NCBI GenBank assembly: GCA_947623185.1
Contig: CANQGL010000001.1
Location: 1 to 64,000, forward strand
Length of the DNA stretch: 64,000 nt
Origin: an uncultured Lachnospiraceae bacterium
Lineage (GTDB): Bacteria; Bacillota; Clostridia; Lachnospirales; Lachnospiraceae
Direction of reading: 5' to 3'
Shown: positions 1 to 9,421 of the stretch, piece by piece
How the letters are laid out: every line of letters begins with the position of its first letter
How positions within the stretch are numbered: position 1 is the first letter of the stretch
Made by a program: the position numbers and the translations under genes
Notes under the pieces: model-generated
What the model saw: the letters and a program-made list of their open reading frames with translations, nothing else
Told to the model about the DNA's origin: nothing
Databases searched by the model: none

Positions 1-591
1 GCAGTTGATAGAGTTCCTGTTCTTAAAAGATGCAGATCCCTTGGTCTCGATCCCATCTATTTAGGAATCGATAAAAAATCAAACAGAGAGTCAAAAAGAA
101 CGAACAGAAAAGTAAGCGAATACGGCATGCAGTTAAAAGAGAAGCAGAAAGCCAAATTCATTTACGGTGTACTGGAAAAACCCTTCCGGAACTATTATGA
201 GAAGGCGGCCCGCATGAGCGGCCAGACCGGTGAGAACCTGATGGTCCTCCTTGAGCGCCGGCTTGACAATGTACTGTTCCGTATGGGCTTCGGCAGAACA
301 AGAAAAGAGACCAGACAGATCGTCGACCACAAGCACGTTCTCGTAAACGGCAAGTGTGTGAACATCCCGTCTTATCTTGTCAAAGCCGGAGATGTAATTG
401 AAATCAAAGAAAAGCACAAAGGCGACCCGAGATATAAACTGATTCTGGACGTTACGGGCGGACGTCTTGTTCCGGCGTGGCTGGAAGTCGACCAGGAGAA
501 CCTGAAAGGTACCGTGAAGGCTTTGCCGACCAGAGAGGAAATTGATGTTCCCGTAAACGAAATGCTTATCGTCGAGTTGTACTCCAAATAA
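1..591 (+). CDS. rpsD: 30S ribosomal protein S4 (only the start codon is outside the window)
   Basis: Small-subunit assembly protein that binds 16S rRNA. The reading frame is open from base 1 and begins [11 protein letters not shown], which is the conserved S4 N-terminus directly after its initiator Met, so only the start codon lies upstream. Full length would be 197 residues, normal for a zinc-free bacterial S4. The S4 RNA-binding fold is visible around residues 85-140 ([13 protein letters not shown], then [19 protein letters not shown]). It is followed after 39 bases by rpoA, the usual rpsD-rpoA-rplQ order. S4 commonly regulates its own operon by binding the leader mRNA, but that leader is outside the window. 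Confidence 0.98.
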   Translation, partial: AVDRVPVLKRCRSLGLDPIYLGIDKKSNRESKRTNRKVSEYGMQLKEKQKAKFIYGVLEKPFRNYYEKAARMSGQTGENLMVLLERRLDNVLFRMGFGRTRKETRQIVDHKHVLVNGKCVNIPSYLVKAGDVIEIKEKHKGDPRYKLILDVTGGRLVPAWLEVDQENLKGTVKALPTREEIDVPVNEMLIVELYSK

Positions 592-630
592 TTGACCGGC
601 ATCACCCAAACCCAAAAGGAGGGGCTTTTT

Positions 631-1593
631 GTGTTCGATTTTGAAAAACCAAATATTGAAATTGTTGAAATTTCAGAAGACAAGAAATACGGGAAGTTCG
701 TCGTAGAACCGCTTGAGAGGGGATACGGCACCACATTGGGTAATTCTCTCAGAAGAATCATGCTTTCTTCTTTGCCGGGTACTGCTGTCAGCCAGGTAAA
801 AATCGACGGCGTTCTCCATGAGTTCAGCTCCATCCCCGGAGTCAAGGAGGATGTGACCGAGATCATCATGAACGTCAAGAGCCTGGCGGTCAAGAATAAC
901 AGTGATACGAACGAGCCGAAGACCGCTTATATCGAATTCGAAGGCGAGGGCGTGATCCACGCTTCCGATATCCAGGTGGACGCGGACATCGAGATCCTCA
1001 ACAAGGACCAGGTGATCGCCACGCTAAACGGCGGTACGGACAGCAAGTTCTATATGGAGCTTACGATCACAAACGGCCGCGGCTATGTGAGCGCGGACAA
1101 AAATAAGCGCGACGATCTTCCGATCGGCGTGATCGCGGTAGACTCGATCTACACGCCTGTCGAGCGTGTCAATATGACCGTGGAGAACACCCGTGTAGGC
1201 CAGATGACAGATTATGATAAGCTGACGCTGGAGATCTACACCAACGGCACACTGGATCCGGATGAGGCGGTCAGCCTTGCTGCAAAAGTGCTGAGCGAAC
1301 ATCTGAATCTCTTTATCGACCTGTCCGAGAACGCGAAGACCGCCGAGGTCATGGTCGAGAAAGAGAACAACGAGAAGGAAAAGGTCCTTGAGATGAACAT
1401 CGACGAACTGGAGCTCTCGGTTCGTTCCTACAACTGTCTCAAGAGAGCCGGTATCAACACGGTGGAAGAGCTTTGCAGCCGTACCTCCGAGGACATGATG
1501 AAGGTGAGGAACCTCGGAAGAAAGTCCCTCGAGGAAGTGCTCGCGAAGTTAAAGGAGCTGGGTCTGCAGCTCAATTCCAGCGAAGAGCAGTAA
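631..1593 (+). CDS. rpoA: DNA-directed RNA polymerase subunit alpha
   Basis: Alpha subunit of RNA polymerase. The N-terminal domain dimerises and scaffolds assembly; the C-terminal domain contacts UP elements and activators. The start is set at GTG 631 because a strong AAAAGGAGGGG Shine-Dalgarno lies at about 614-624 and the product then begins [13 protein letters not shown], typical of clostridial RpoA. An upstream in-frame TTG at 592 is rejected. The product has 320 residues. [22 protein letters not shown] marks the assembly domain and the C-terminal segment [14 protein letters not shown] with [13 protein letters not shown] is the alpha-CTD helix-hairpin-helix. Confidence 0.97.
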   Translation: MFDFEKPNIEIVEISEDKKYGKFVVEPLERGYGTTLGNSLRRIMLSSLPGTAVSQVKIDGVLHEFSSIPGVKEDVTEIIMNVKSLAVKNNSDTNEPKTAYIEFEGEGVIHASDIQVDADIEILNKDQVIATLNGGTDSKFYMELTITNGRGYVSADKNKRDDLPIGVIAVDSIYTPVERVNMTVENTRVGQMTDYDKLTLEIYTNGTLDPDEAVSLAAKVLSEHLNLFIDLSENAKTAEVMVEKENNEKEKVLEMNIDELELSVRSYNCLKRAGINTVEELCSRTSEDMMKVRNLGRKSLEEVLAKLKELGLQLNSSEEQ

Positions 1594-1680
1594 AAAAACC
1601 CAATATGGAAAGAAAGCAGCCCGTCAGTAAGCCCGAAGATGCATGGCGTGCTGTTCCACAGATGGAGGAGAAATAAGAAC

Positions 1681-2217
1681 ATGGCAGGTTATAGAAAACT
1701 CGGAAAAACTTCCAATCAGAGAAAAGCGCTTCTCAGAAACCAGGTCACGAACCTTCTGTACCATGGAAAGATCGTTACCACTGAGGCCAGAGCAAAGGAA
1801 GTAAAGAAGATTGCAGAGGGCATGATCGCGCTGGCAGTCAAGGAAAAGGATAACTACGAGACCGTCAAGATTACGGTCAAGGTCGCCCGCAAGGACAAGG
1901 ACGGCAAGCGCGTCAAGGAAGTCGTCGACGGCAAGAAAGTTACCGTATACGACGAGGTCGAGAAGGAAGTCAAGAAGGATATGCCTTCGAGACTCCACGC
2001 AAGAAGACAGATGCTCAAGTTCCTCTACGGCGTGACGGAAGTCCCGACCACCCCGGCCGGCAGAAAGAGAAATACGAAGAAGGTCGATCTCCCGACCAAA
2101 CTGTTCGACGAGATCGCTCCGAAGTACATTTCCCGCAACGGCGGCTACACAAGGATCGTGAAGATCGGCCAGCGCAAAGGTGACGGCGCGATGGCGGTTC
2201 TGCTCGAACTTGTCTGA
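1681..2217 (+). CDS. rplQ: 50S ribosomal protein L17, long clostridial form
   Basis: Large-subunit protein near the polypeptide exit tunnel. The start at ATG 1681 follows a GGAGGAG ribosome binding site at about 1664-1670, and the product begins [15 protein letters not shown]. The product has 178 residues, against about 120 in Bacillus. The extra length is an internal, highly charged insertion at roughly residues 55-105 (rich in Lys, Glu, Asp and Val) between the conserved [16 protein letters not shown] block and the C-terminal [17 protein letters not shown] block. Last gene of the operon, followed by an intrinsic terminator. Confidence 0.96.
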   Translation: MAGYRKLGKTSNQRKALLRNQVTNLLYHGKIVTTEARAKEVKKIAEGMIALAVKEKDNYETVKITVKVARKDKDGKRVKEVVDGKKVTVYDEVEKEVKKDMPSRLHARRQMLKFLYGVTEVPTTPAGRKRNTKKVDLPTKLFDEIAPKYISRNGGYTRIVKIGQRKGDGAMAVLLELV

Positions 2218-2233
2218 TCCGGATGAGACGAAG

Positions 2234-2263
2234 GACAGGTATGGAAACATGCCTGTCTTTTTT
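2234..2263 (+). terminator. Rho-independent terminator after rplQ
   Basis: A 10-bp stem (GACAGGTATG with CATGCCTGTC, one G-U pair) closes a GAAA tetraloop at 2244-2247 and is followed directly by a run of six T. It lies 17 bases after the rplQ stop and ends the ribosomal protein operon. Confidence 0.9.
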
Positions 2264-2345
2264 GCATACGGGGAGGCCGTCTGCATTGCCGTTCTTTTGC
2301 CGCAATTATCGCAATTTTGCCACATGGCCGCAAGAATATCTTAAG

Positions 2346-2375
2346 TTGACGGAACCGTGCAGTTGTTGTTATAAT
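2346..2375 (+). promoter_or_regulatory. Candidate sigma-A promoter for the two choline-binding-repeat genes
   Basis: TTGACG at 2346-2351 and a perfect TATAAT at 2370-2375 are separated by 18 bp. The site lies downstream of the rplQ terminator and about 110 bases before the next start codon, so it fits as the promoter for the secreted protein pair. Confidence 0.65.
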
Positions 2376-2482
2376 ATCTGTAAAAGAATGGCAGAGTTTT
2401 ATACCGCCGGAACCGGCAGGATGCGGAGCGGACGCTCCTGCTTTCGCGATCGGCCGCCGGCTTGCAGAAATGGGGGAAGATC

Positions 2483-3736
2483 ATGGAAAGAACAAAAACA
2501 AAAAATCTTAAGAGGCGCATCTTAAGCGCGCTGTGCGGAGCGTTCCTGCTCGCTGCCATGGCTGCGCAGACAGCGTTTGCGGCGACCGGCTCCCAGTATA
2601 TAAACAGTGTGAATATCACCCTTAACGTAAAGCTTGAACCCGGAGAGTCGCTTCCGTCTCTCGATACGGGCGTTACGGGCGACGACTGCGAGGTCATGGT
2701 CCCGGGCAACGCAAAGTATCAAATCGATTCGGCCAAGTGGACCAATACGACAAAGGACGCAAAGCTCGGAACGACCTATACGATGAAGATCACGCTGAAA
2801 TCGACGGACGACTATAAATTCAGCGGCAGCTATTCTTCCTCCAAGGTCAAGGTAAAAGGCGGAACGTTCGCCAGCGCTTCGCGCTCCAACAGCTCCACGC
2901 TGGTGGTGACCGTGCGGACAAAACCGGTCGAGGGCGATCTTGAAGCCCCGGGCGACGCCTACTGGGAGTCGACGTTAATGTCGAGCTCGAAACTCGGCGT
3001 GGCCAAGTGGGAGACGGTCGAGGACGCCGCCTACGACGTCTGCCTGTACCGCGGTACCAAGCTGGTACACAGGGTGACGGAGCTCCACACTTCCTCCTAC
3101 AACTTCTATCCGTACATGACGGTGAAGGGCAGCTATACGTTCCATGTGCGTTCGGTCCCCACAAGCGACGCGGTTTCCCAGTACGCAAAGCGGAGCGACT
3201 GGACGATCTCCGACGAGGTCTACCTCGAAGCGGAATATGTATCCGACGGGACCGGCCAGAACCAGAGCAGCACGACCAGCACAAGCGCGCCGGAGACGGA
3301 TCAGGTCGGCTGGATCGAAGACAGCGGACACAAGTACTTCCGTTACCCCAACGGTCATATGCTTCGCGACGAATGGGCGAACATCGGCGGGACATGGTAT
3401 CTGTTCGACAACACGGGCGCGATGGTCACCGGCTGGTATCAGAAGGATGGCTCCTACTATTTCATGGACGCGGAAGGCAAGATGCTGACCGGCTGGTATC
3501 TGGAAAACGACGTCTGGTACTATCTGAATCCGGACGGCACGATGGCGACCGGCTGGATCCAGCTGGCGGAAAAGACATATTATCTCGGCGACGACGGCAA
3601 GATGTTGACCGGCTGGCATGAGATCGAGAACCAGTGGTTCTACTTCTACCCGGACGGCCACAAGGCCGTAAACGAGTGGGTCGACAATTACTTCTATGTC
3701 GATCTGAACGGCGTCTGGAAAGACGGATTGGAATGA
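2483..3736 (+). CDS. Secreted protein with C-terminal choline-binding-type repeats
   Basis: The start at ATG 2483 is chosen because GGGGGA lies at 2472-2477; an in-frame TTG at 2462 is less likely. The 417-residue product has a Sec signal peptide (basic KRR, hydrophobic core, cleavage likely after AFA near residue 34). Next comes a roughly 130-residue beta-rich region of unknown fold, then a segment with fibronectin-like character (AKWETVEDAAYDVCLYRG). A Thr/Ser/Gln-rich linker leads to about six tandem repeats of the pattern GW(x)nWYYLNPDGxMxTGW, the CW_binding_1 family. Such repeats bind choline-decorated wall polymers or glucans. No enzymatic domain is seen, so it is probably a surface-anchored binding or structural protein. 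A sister gene follows. Confidence 0.85.
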   Translation: MERTKTKNLKRRILSALCGAFLLAAMAAQTAFAATGSQYINSVNITLNVKLEPGESLPSLDTGVTGDDCEVMVPGNAKYQIDSAKWTNTTKDAKLGTTYTMKITLKSTDDYKFSGSYSSSKVKVKGGTFASASRSNSSTLVVTVRTKPVEGDLEAPGDAYWESTLMSSSKLGVAKWETVEDAAYDVCLYRGTKLVHRVTELHTSSYNFYPYMTVKGSYTFHVRSVPTSDAVSQYAKRSDWTISDEVYLEAEYVSDGTGQNQSSTTSTSAPETDQVGWIEDSGHKYFRYPNGHMLRDEWANIGGTWYLFDNTGAMVTGWYQKDGSYYFMDAEGKMLTGWYLENDVWYYLNPDGTMATGWIQLAEKTYYLGDDGKMLTGWHEIENQWFYFYPDGHKAVNEWVDNYFYVDLNGVWKDGLE

Positions 3737-3750
3737 ACGGGAGGCTTTAG

Positions 3751-4809
3751 ATGATGAAGACAGGTAATATGGTGATTCGGAAGCTTTTTGCCGGGCTGGC
3801 GCTCGGTGTGCTGGCCGCTGCGGCGGGGACGGTCACCGCTCTGGCCGCGGATATCGATTCGATCCGCCTGGAATTTACGGATCAGTATGAAGAGGGAACG
3901 ATCCTGGAACCTGAGATCGAAAGCCGTACTTCGGGAGTGGAGATCGAATCCGTAACCTGGAGTCGCGATCCGGAAAAGTGGCAGCCGGGAAGCAAAGTGA
4001 CCGGAACGATCACGCTGAGCGGAGACGGGGAGTTCGCTTCCTCTTACGGAAGCCGTACTTTAAAGATCACCGGAGCCACCGCCTCGGGCACGAAGGTCGT
4101 GGACGGATATCTGAAGGTGACGGTCAAGTATTATCCGGTCGCATGGCTCGGCACGACCGAGACGGCGGGCTGGAAGGATGCGGAACACACGGTGGCCTCA
4201 TGGAAGAAGGTAAACGGCGCGACGGGATATCATCTCCGCCTGTACCGTGACAACGTTCTCATACAGACCATGACCGTATCCGGGACCACGAAGGACCTGA
4301 AGGAATATATGAACAAGTCCGGCGAGTATTACTACGACATCTGTGCGACCGGCAAGAACGCCGAGGACCGCAAATACCGGAGAGACGGCAGTTATGTGAC
4401 TTCGACGGACAGCATCGTCGCCCAGGAAGATCTCGGCGAGACGGATGGCCGCTGGCTCAACTATACAGAGGGCCGGAAGTATATGAACGAGGACGGCACG
4501 TCCCCGGCAAACCAGTGGGTGAAGATCGACAGAGCGTGGTATTACTTTGATGAGAACGGCTACGCCGCGACCGGATGGCGCCAGGTAGGCGGGATCTGGT
4601 ACTACATGGATGCAAACAGCGTCATGCTGACCGGATGGCAGCAGATAAACGGCGTCTGGTATTTCCTGAATCCGGATGGCTCGATGGCGATCGGTTGGCG
4701 GGAGACCAGCCCGGGAGAATGGTACTACCTGAACCCGGACGGCTCGATGGCCGCGAATACCGTGATCGACGGGTGGCAGCTCGACGCGAGCGGGAAGCGG
4801 ATCGGGTAA
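3751..4809 (+). CDS. Second secreted choline-binding-repeat protein, paralogue of the preceding gene
   Basis: The start at ATG 3751 follows GGGAGG; the gap to the upstream gene is 14 bases, so the two are probably co-transcribed. The 352-residue product has a signal peptide ending near ALA (about residue 32). A region parallel to the upstream paralogue follows, with VTVKYYPVAWLG and a fibronectin-like stretch ASWKKVNGATGYHLRLYRDN. Four to five C-terminal repeats (AWYYFDENGYAATGW, VWYFLNPDGSMAIGW) belong to the CW_binding_1 family. The shared architecture (about 28 residues matching around the fibronectin-like block) points to tandem duplication and divergence. Function beyond wall binding cannot be read from the sequence. 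Confidence 0.85.
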   Translation: MMKTGNMVIRKLFAGLALGVLAAAAGTVTALAADIDSIRLEFTDQYEEGTILEPEIESRTSGVEIESVTWSRDPEKWQPGSKVTGTITLSGDGEFASSYGSRTLKITGATASGTKVVDGYLKVTVKYYPVAWLGTTETAGWKDAEHTVASWKKVNGATGYHLRLYRDNVLIQTMTVSGTTKDLKEYMNKSGEYYYDICATGKNAEDRKYRRDGSYVTSTDSIVAQEDLGETDGRWLNYTEGRKYMNEDGTSPANQWVKIDRAWYYFDENGYAATGWRQVGGIWYYMDANSVMLTGWQQINGVWYFLNPDGSMAIGWRETSPGEWYYLNPDGSMAANTVIDGWQLDASGKRIG

Positions 4810-4832
4810 GAAAAAACGATAACTGAATCAGC

Positions 4833-4867
4833 GGCGGCGCGATCCCGATCACGCCGCCTTTTCTTTT
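4833..4867 (+). terminator. Rho-independent terminator after the choline-binding-repeat genes
   Basis: GGCGGCG at 4833-4839 pairs with CGCCGCC at 4852-4858 around a short GATC-containing loop and is followed by TTTTCTTTT. It separates the surface protein pair from the ecf operon. Confidence 0.85.
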
Positions 4868-4888
4868 GCGGCCGCCTGTCGAAACTAC

Positions 4889-4917
4889 TTGACTATCCCT
4901 CCAATATCAATTAAAAT
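4889..4917 (+). promoter_or_regulatory. Sigma-A promoter for the ecfA1-ecfA2-ecfT operon
   Basis: TTGACT at 4889-4894 and TAAAAT at 4912-4917 with a 17-bp spacer, 35 bases upstream of the ecfA1 start and just after a terminator. Confidence 0.7.
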
Positions 4918-4952
4918 ACATTGAAACCTACCGTATTTTGGAAAGGAAAACA

Positions 4953-5804
4953 ATGGGAATCATCAAGACCGTTAATCTGATATTCGACTATATCCGTCAT
5001 GACGACGAGACCAATACGGACGAGATCAACCACGCTCTGCGGGACGTCTCCCTGGAGATCGAGGAGGGCAGTTTTGTGGCGATCCTGGGGCACAACGGCT
5101 CCGGGAAATCGACGTTTGCCAAGCTGATGAACGGGATCCTTCTGCCGACCGAGGGGACGGTCTTCGTCTCCGGCATGAACACAAACGACGAAAACCTTCT
5201 CTGGGACGTGAGAAAAACCGCCGGGATGGTATTCCAGAATCCCGACAACCAGATCATCGGCAACGTCGTCGAGGAGGACGTCGGCTTCGGGCCGGAAAAC
5301 ATCGGCGTGCCGACGGAGGAGATCTGGGAGCGCGTGGACAGGAGCCTGAAAGAGGTCGGAATGACCGCGTACCGCCTGCAGTCGCCGAACAAGCTGTCGG
5401 GCGGCCAGAAACAGCGCGTCGCGATCGCCGGCGTCATGGCGATGCGTCCGCGGTGCATCGTGCTGGACGAGCCCACCGCGATGCTGGATCCGAACGGACG
5501 CAAAGAGGTGATCCGCACCGTGCGGGAACTGAATAAGCAGGAGGGGATCACGGTCCTCCTCATTACCCACTACATGGAGGAAGTGATCGACGCCGACCGA
5601 GTCGTCGTGATGGACGACGGGCGCGTCGTGATGGACGGGACCCCGAAGGCGGTATTTTCGCAGGTGGAGGAACTCAAAAAATACCGGCTCGACGTGCCGC
5701 AGGTCACGGAACTGGCTTATGAGCTCAAAAAGGCGGGTATGCCGCTGCCGGATGGGATCCTGACGATCGGGGATCTGACGGACAGCCTTGCGGCGATCCT
5801 TTAA
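4953..5804 (+). CDS. ecfA1: Energy-coupling factor transporter ATPase EcfA1
   Basis: One of two ATPases of the group II ECF module, which powers uptake of vitamins and metal ions by exchangeable S components. The start is ATG 4953, preceded by GGAAAGGAAAA; a TTG at 4938 is rejected. In the 283-residue product, Walker A is GHNGSGKST at residues 46-54, then Q-loop FQNPDNQIIG, signature LSGGQKQRVAIAG, Walker B CIVLDEPTAMLDP and the switch His in LLITHYMEE. The FQNPDNQ form of the Q-loop and the extended C-terminus are typical of ECF ATPases. No S component lies nearby, as is usual for a shared module. Confidence 0.95.
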   Translation: MGIIKTVNLIFDYIRHDDETNTDEINHALRDVSLEIEEGSFVAILGHNGSGKSTFAKLMNGILLPTEGTVFVSGMNTNDENLLWDVRKTAGMVFQNPDNQIIGNVVEEDVGFGPENIGVPTEEIWERVDRSLKEVGMTAYRLQSPNKLSGGQKQRVAIAGVMAMRPRCIVLDEPTAMLDPNGRKEVIRTVRELNKQEGITVLLITHYMEEVIDADRVVVMDDGRVVMDGTPKAVFSQVEELKKYRLDVPQVTELAYELKKAGMPLPDGILTIGDLTDSLAAIL

Positions 5805-5843
5805 AAACACGCCAACGGACGGAAAAACAGAACGGGAGCAAAC

Positions 5844-6701
5844 ATGGCGATTGAACTTAAGAATGTAAATCATATATACGGACAGGGAACGATCTTCGAG
5901 CAGTACGCCTTAAAGAACGTGGACCTCACGATCGACGACGGGGAATTTATCGGCCTCATCGGCCATACCGGCTCCGGAAAATCGACCCTGATCCAGCACC
6001 TGAACGGTCTGCTCAAAGCCACGGAGGGCGACATTCTCTATAACGGCGAGAGCATCTACCGGGAGGGCTATTCGCTGCGCGATCTGCGCAGCCACGTCGG
6101 CCTGGTGTTCCAGTATCCGGAACATCAGCTTTTTGAGGTCGACGTATTTACGGATGTCTGCTTCGGGCCGAAGAACCTGAATCTTCCCGACGAGGAGATC
6201 AAAAAGCGGGCGGCCGAAGCGCTGTCCATGGTCGGACTGGACGAGAGCTTTTACAAACAGTCTCCGTTCGAGCTGTCCGGCGGGCAGAAACGCCGGGTGG
6301 CGATCGCGGGCGTGCTGGCGATGAAGCCGGAAGTCCTTGTGCTCGACGAGCCGACGGCGGGTCTGGATCCGCGCGGCCGCGACGAGATCCTGGGTCTGGT
6401 GTCCGACCTGCACGAAAAGCAGGGCCTGACCGTCGTCCTGGTGTCCCACAGCATGGAGGACGTCGCTAGGTATGTCTCGCGGCTCGTCGTGATGAACCAC
6501 GGGGAGAAGGTCTTCGACGGGACGCCCCGGGAGGTGTTCAGGCATTACAGAGAACTCGAGAAGATCGGGCTTGCCGCGCCGCAGATCACCTACGCCGTTC
6601 ATGCGCTGCGTGAGCGGGGGATCGCCGTGGATGAGGACATCATGACCGTTGAAGAGGCCAGAGACGCGCTCCTGGCACTCTGGAAGGAGAAAACATGTTA
6701 A
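5844..6701 (+). CDS. ecfA2: Energy-coupling factor transporter ATPase EcfA2
   Basis: Partner ATPase of EcfA1. The 285-residue product has Walker A GHTGSGKST at residues 40-48, Q-loop FQYPEHQLFE (the YPEHQLF form marks EcfA2), signature LSGGQKRRVAIAG, Walker B VLVLDEPTAGLDP and switch His VLVSHSMED. The start ATG 5844 follows CGGGAGC. The 3' end overlaps the ecfT start by 7 bases, indicating translational coupling. Confidence 0.95.
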   Translation: MAIELKNVNHIYGQGTIFEQYALKNVDLTIDDGEFIGLIGHTGSGKSTLIQHLNGLLKATEGDILYNGESIYREGYSLRDLRSHVGLVFQYPEHQLFEVDVFTDVCFGPKNLNLPDEEIKKRAAEALSMVGLDESFYKQSPFELSGGQKRRVAIAGVLAMKPEVLVLDEPTAGLDPRGRDEILGLVSDLHEKQGLTVVLVSHSMEDVARYVSRLVVMNHGEKVFDGTPREVFRHYRELEKIGLAAPQITYAVHALRERGIAVDEDIMTVEEARDALLALWKEKTC

Positions 6702-7495
6702 GAGAGATCACCCTCGGGCAGTATTACCCGGTGGATTCCCTGCTGCATCGCCTCGATCCGAGAACGAAGCTGTTCGGGACGCTTGTATATATCGTGACGC
6801 TGTTCTTTGCGGATCATGTGCTCGCATACGCGGCCGCGGGCGTGTTCCTTGTGCTGGCGATCCGCCTGTCGCATGTTCCGGTGAAGTTTATGGTGCGGGG
6901 CCTCAAGGCGATCGTATTCCTGCTTCTTATCAGCGTCAGCTTCAACCTGTTCCTCACTCCGGGAACGCCGATCTTCCAGATCGGTTTCCTCAAGATGACC
7001 TGGGAGGGCCTGGTGATCGCGGTTTCCATGGCCGTTCGGCTGGTGCTCCTGGTTCTGGGGTCGACGCTCCTGACGCTTACGACCACGCCGAACCAGCTGA
7101 CGGACGGGCTTGAGAGGAGTCTCGGATTTTTGAGAAAGATCAAGGTGCCGGTACACGAAGTGGCGATGATGATGTCGATCGCGCTGCGCTTTATCCCCAT
7201 TCTGATCGAAGAGACCGACAAGATCATGAAGGCGCAGATGGCGCGCGGAGCCGATTTCGAGAGCGGCGGCCTGATCAAGAAGGCGAAGGCGATGGTGCCG
7301 CTTCTGGTGCCGCTTTTCATCTCCGCGTTCCGGCGGGCGACCGATCTGGCGATGGCGATGGAGGCGCGCTGCTACCGCGGCGGCGAGGGCAGAACGAAGA
7401 TGAAACCGCTGCGCTACGAGCGCAGGGACCGCCTGACATACCTGTTTTATCTGGCGTACCTGGTATTTTCGCTGTTCGTAAAAATTGCGCTGTAA
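6695..7495 (+). CDS. ecfT: Energy-coupling factor transporter transmembrane protein EcfT
   Basis: Integral membrane scaffold that links the two ATPases to S components. The 266-residue product begins MLREITLGQYYPVDSLLHRLDPRTKL, the standard EcfT N-terminus. It has several hydrophobic segments in the first 150 residues and a cytoplasmic coupling region carrying the ARGADFESGG motif near residue 185, one of the conserved Ala-Arg-Gly motifs that dock onto the ATPases. It overlaps ecfA2, so the three genes form one operon. Confidence 0.95.
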   Translation: MLREITLGQYYPVDSLLHRLDPRTKLFGTLVYIVTLFFADHVLAYAAAGVFLVLAIRLSHVPVKFMVRGLKAIVFLLLISVSFNLFLTPGTPIFQIGFLKMTWEGLVIAVSMAVRLVLLVLGSTLLTLTTTPNQLTDGLERSLGFLRKIKVPVHEVAMMMSIALRFIPILIEETDKIMKAQMARGADFESGGLIKKAKAMVPLLVPLFISAFRRATDLAMAMEARCYRGGEGRTKMKPLRYERRDRLTYLFYLAYLVFSLFVKIAL

Positions 7496-7571
7496 AGCGG
7501 CGCGGGCACCGAATAACGGTCGGCTTTCAGCCCGCCCGGTCGGAAAAGACCGGCGGCATGCGAGGTGTATC

Positions 7572-8663
7572 ATGAGACGGATCCGGATGACCGTCGCTTA
7601 TGACGGGACCAATTACAGCGGCTGGCAGCTGCAGCCGAACCATGTAACAATCGAGGAAATTCTAAATAAGACTCTTTCAGATCTTCTGAAAGAGCCTGTT
7701 TGTATTGTCGGGGCGAGCCGCACGGACTCCGGCGTCCACGCGCTTGGAAACGTGGCGGTCTTCGACACGGAGACGCGGATGCCGGGCGACAAGATCTGTT
7801 ATGCGCTTAATCAGCGCCTCCCGGACGATATCCGCATACTCGATTCCTGCGACGTGCCGCTCTCATGGCATCCGCGCAAGCAGAACTGCACCAAGACCTA
7901 CGAATACAAGATCCTGAACCGCCGCGTCGAGATCCCGATCGGCAGATCCTACGCGCATTTCTGCTATTTCCCGCTCGATCTTGAGAAAATGCGGGCGGGA
8001 GCGGCCTGCCTGGTCGGGGAACATGATTTTGCAAGTTTCTGTTCCGCGAGACACCAGGCGGCGGAGACGGTGCGCACGGTTTATTCGCTCACGCTCGATA
8101 AGGACGAGCGGGGGCTCATCACGCTGCGGATCAGCGGGAACGGTTTTTTGTACAATATGGTGCGGATCATAGCCGGGACCCTGCTCAAGGTGGGGATGGG
8201 CGTCTATCCGCCCGAACATGTGGAGGAGATCCTTGAGGCCAGAGATCGCCAGCAGGCCGGACAGACGGCTCCGGCGCGCGGCCTGACTCTCATCGGGATC
8301 GAGTACGAGAAAGAGCCGCAAACGGAGATCAGAGGCTCAAACAGGCATTGGAACTATGTTTTGGATCAGAGCCGCCTCCTGACGGAAGCGTGCTCGCTGC
8401 TCGACATCAAATATTGCGAGCAGGAGGAGCTTGAGCGGCTGATCCGCCGCATGGCTCATCAGGCATACCGGAACGGGGCAAAACGGATCTTCGTCCGCGT
8501 GCCCGGTGAATGCATTGTTTCGGAGGAAACGCGCTACGGGCTCTACCGGCTCGTCAGGGCCGGGGAGCCGCCGTGGCAGGCCGTTCCCGGAACAAGCCTC
8601 TGGGAGGCGGTATACGCGGGTGACAGTCTCAAGGAACAGGAGGAAGAACCATGTACAGAGTAG
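7572..8663 (+). CDS. truA: tRNA pseudouridine(38-40) synthase TruA with a C-terminal extension
   Basis: Isomerises U38, U39 and U40 in the tRNA anticodon arm. The start is ATG 7572 ([19 protein letters not shown]) with GCGAGGTG upstream. The catalytic Asp is D52 in [12 protein letters not shown], and the family block [20 protein letters not shown] is present. The usual family length is about 245-260 residues; this product has 363. The added part, from about residue 255 (after [14 protein letters not shown]), is a charged, helical-looking segment including [22 protein letters not shown] that I do not recognise. The end overlaps pxpA by 13 bases. Confidence 0.93.
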   Translation: MRRIRMTVAYDGTNYSGWQLQPNHVTIEEILNKTLSDLLKEPVCIVGASRTDSGVHALGNVAVFDTETRMPGDKICYALNQRLPDDIRILDSCDVPLSWHPRKQNCTKTYEYKILNRRVEIPIGRSYAHFCYFPLDLEKMRAGAACLVGEHDFASFCSARHQAAETVRTVYSLTLDKDERGLITLRISGNGFLYNMVRIIAGTLLKVGMGVYPPEHVEEILEARDRQQAGQTAPARGLTLIGIEYEKEPQTEIRGSNRHWNYVLDQSRLLTEACSLLDIKYCEQEELERLIRRMAHQAYRNGAKRIFVRVPGECIVSEETRYGLYRLVRAGEPPWQAVPGTSLWEAVYAGDSLKEQEEEPCTE

Positions 8664-9406
8664 ACTTAAACAGCGATCTCGGGGAGAGTTTCGGAAACTA
8701 CACGCTCGGTATGGACGAAGAGATCTTGAAATACGTTTCCTCGGCGAACATCGCCTGCGGATGGCACGCGGGCGACGCCATGGTCATGGAGAAAACGGTC
8801 GCGCTCGCAAAACGGTACGGGACCGCGATCGGTGCCCATCCGGGATTCCCGGATCTGATGGGCTTCGGACGCCGCAACATGGCCGTAACGCCCGCGGAGG
8901 CGAAGGCGTATGTAAAATATCAGCTCGGAGCGCTGTCGGCGTTCGCGGCGGCCGAGGGGATTAGAATCGCGCACGTCAAGCCGCACGGAGCGCTCTATAA
9001 CATGGCGGCCGTCGATCATGCGCTTGCGCGCGCCATGTGCGAGGCGGTGTACGAGGTCGATCCCTCGATCATCTTTATGGGACTTGCCAATTCCGAGATG
9101 ATCCGCGCGGCGGAGGAAACCGGACTGCGGGCGGCCAGCGAAGTGTTCGCGGACCGCGCATATAACGACGACGGGACGCTCGTCTCGCGCAAACTCCCGG
9201 GATCGGTGATCAAAGACGAGGAACTGGCGATCGGCCGGGTCGTCCGCATGGTGAAGGAAGGAAGCGTGGAGAGCGTAAACGGGAAGACGATCGCCATCCG
9301 GGCGGATTCCGTCTGCGTCCACGGCGACAATCCGAAAGCGCTGGAATTTGTAAAACGGATCCGTGAAACGCTTGCAGATGAGGGGATCGAGATCAGGAGC
9401 CTGTAA
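8651..9406 (+). CDS. pxpA: 5-oxoprolinase subunit A (LamB/YcsF family)
   Basis: Part of the ATP-dependent bacterial 5-oxoprolinase PxpABC, which opens pyroglutamate to glutamate. The 251-residue product has the family hallmarks [43 protein letters not shown] and KPHGALYN. The start ATG 8651 sits inside the end of truA, preceded by AGGAGGAA. The next gene supplies the other two subunits as one chain, so the enzyme set is complete. Confidence 0.93.
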   Translation: MYRVDLNSDLGESFGNYTLGMDEEILKYVSSANIACGWHAGDAMVMEKTVALAKRYGTAIGAHPGFPDLMGFGRRNMAVTPAEAKAYVKYQLGALSAFAAAEGIRIAHVKPHGALYNMAAVDHALARAMCEAVYEVDPSIIFMGLANSEMIRAAEETGLRAASEVFADRAYNDDGTLVSRKLPGSVIKDEELAIGRVVRMVKEGSVESVNGKTIAIRADSVCVHGDNPKALEFVKRIRETLADEGIEIRSL

Positions 9407-9421
9407 CGGAAAGGGACGTTT

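Noticed and set aside
2975..3661. 228-codon minus-strand frame opposite the first choline-binding-repeat protein
   Set aside because: Mirror of the tandem repeats on the plus strand; no start signals.
4911..7573. Long open frames on the minus strand opposite ecfA1, ecfA2 and ecfT (for example 4911-5873 and 6698-7573)
   Set aside because: They lie antisense to well-conserved genes, lack ribosome binding sites and have repetitive His/Arg/Gln-rich translations; they are by-products of GC-rich codon use.
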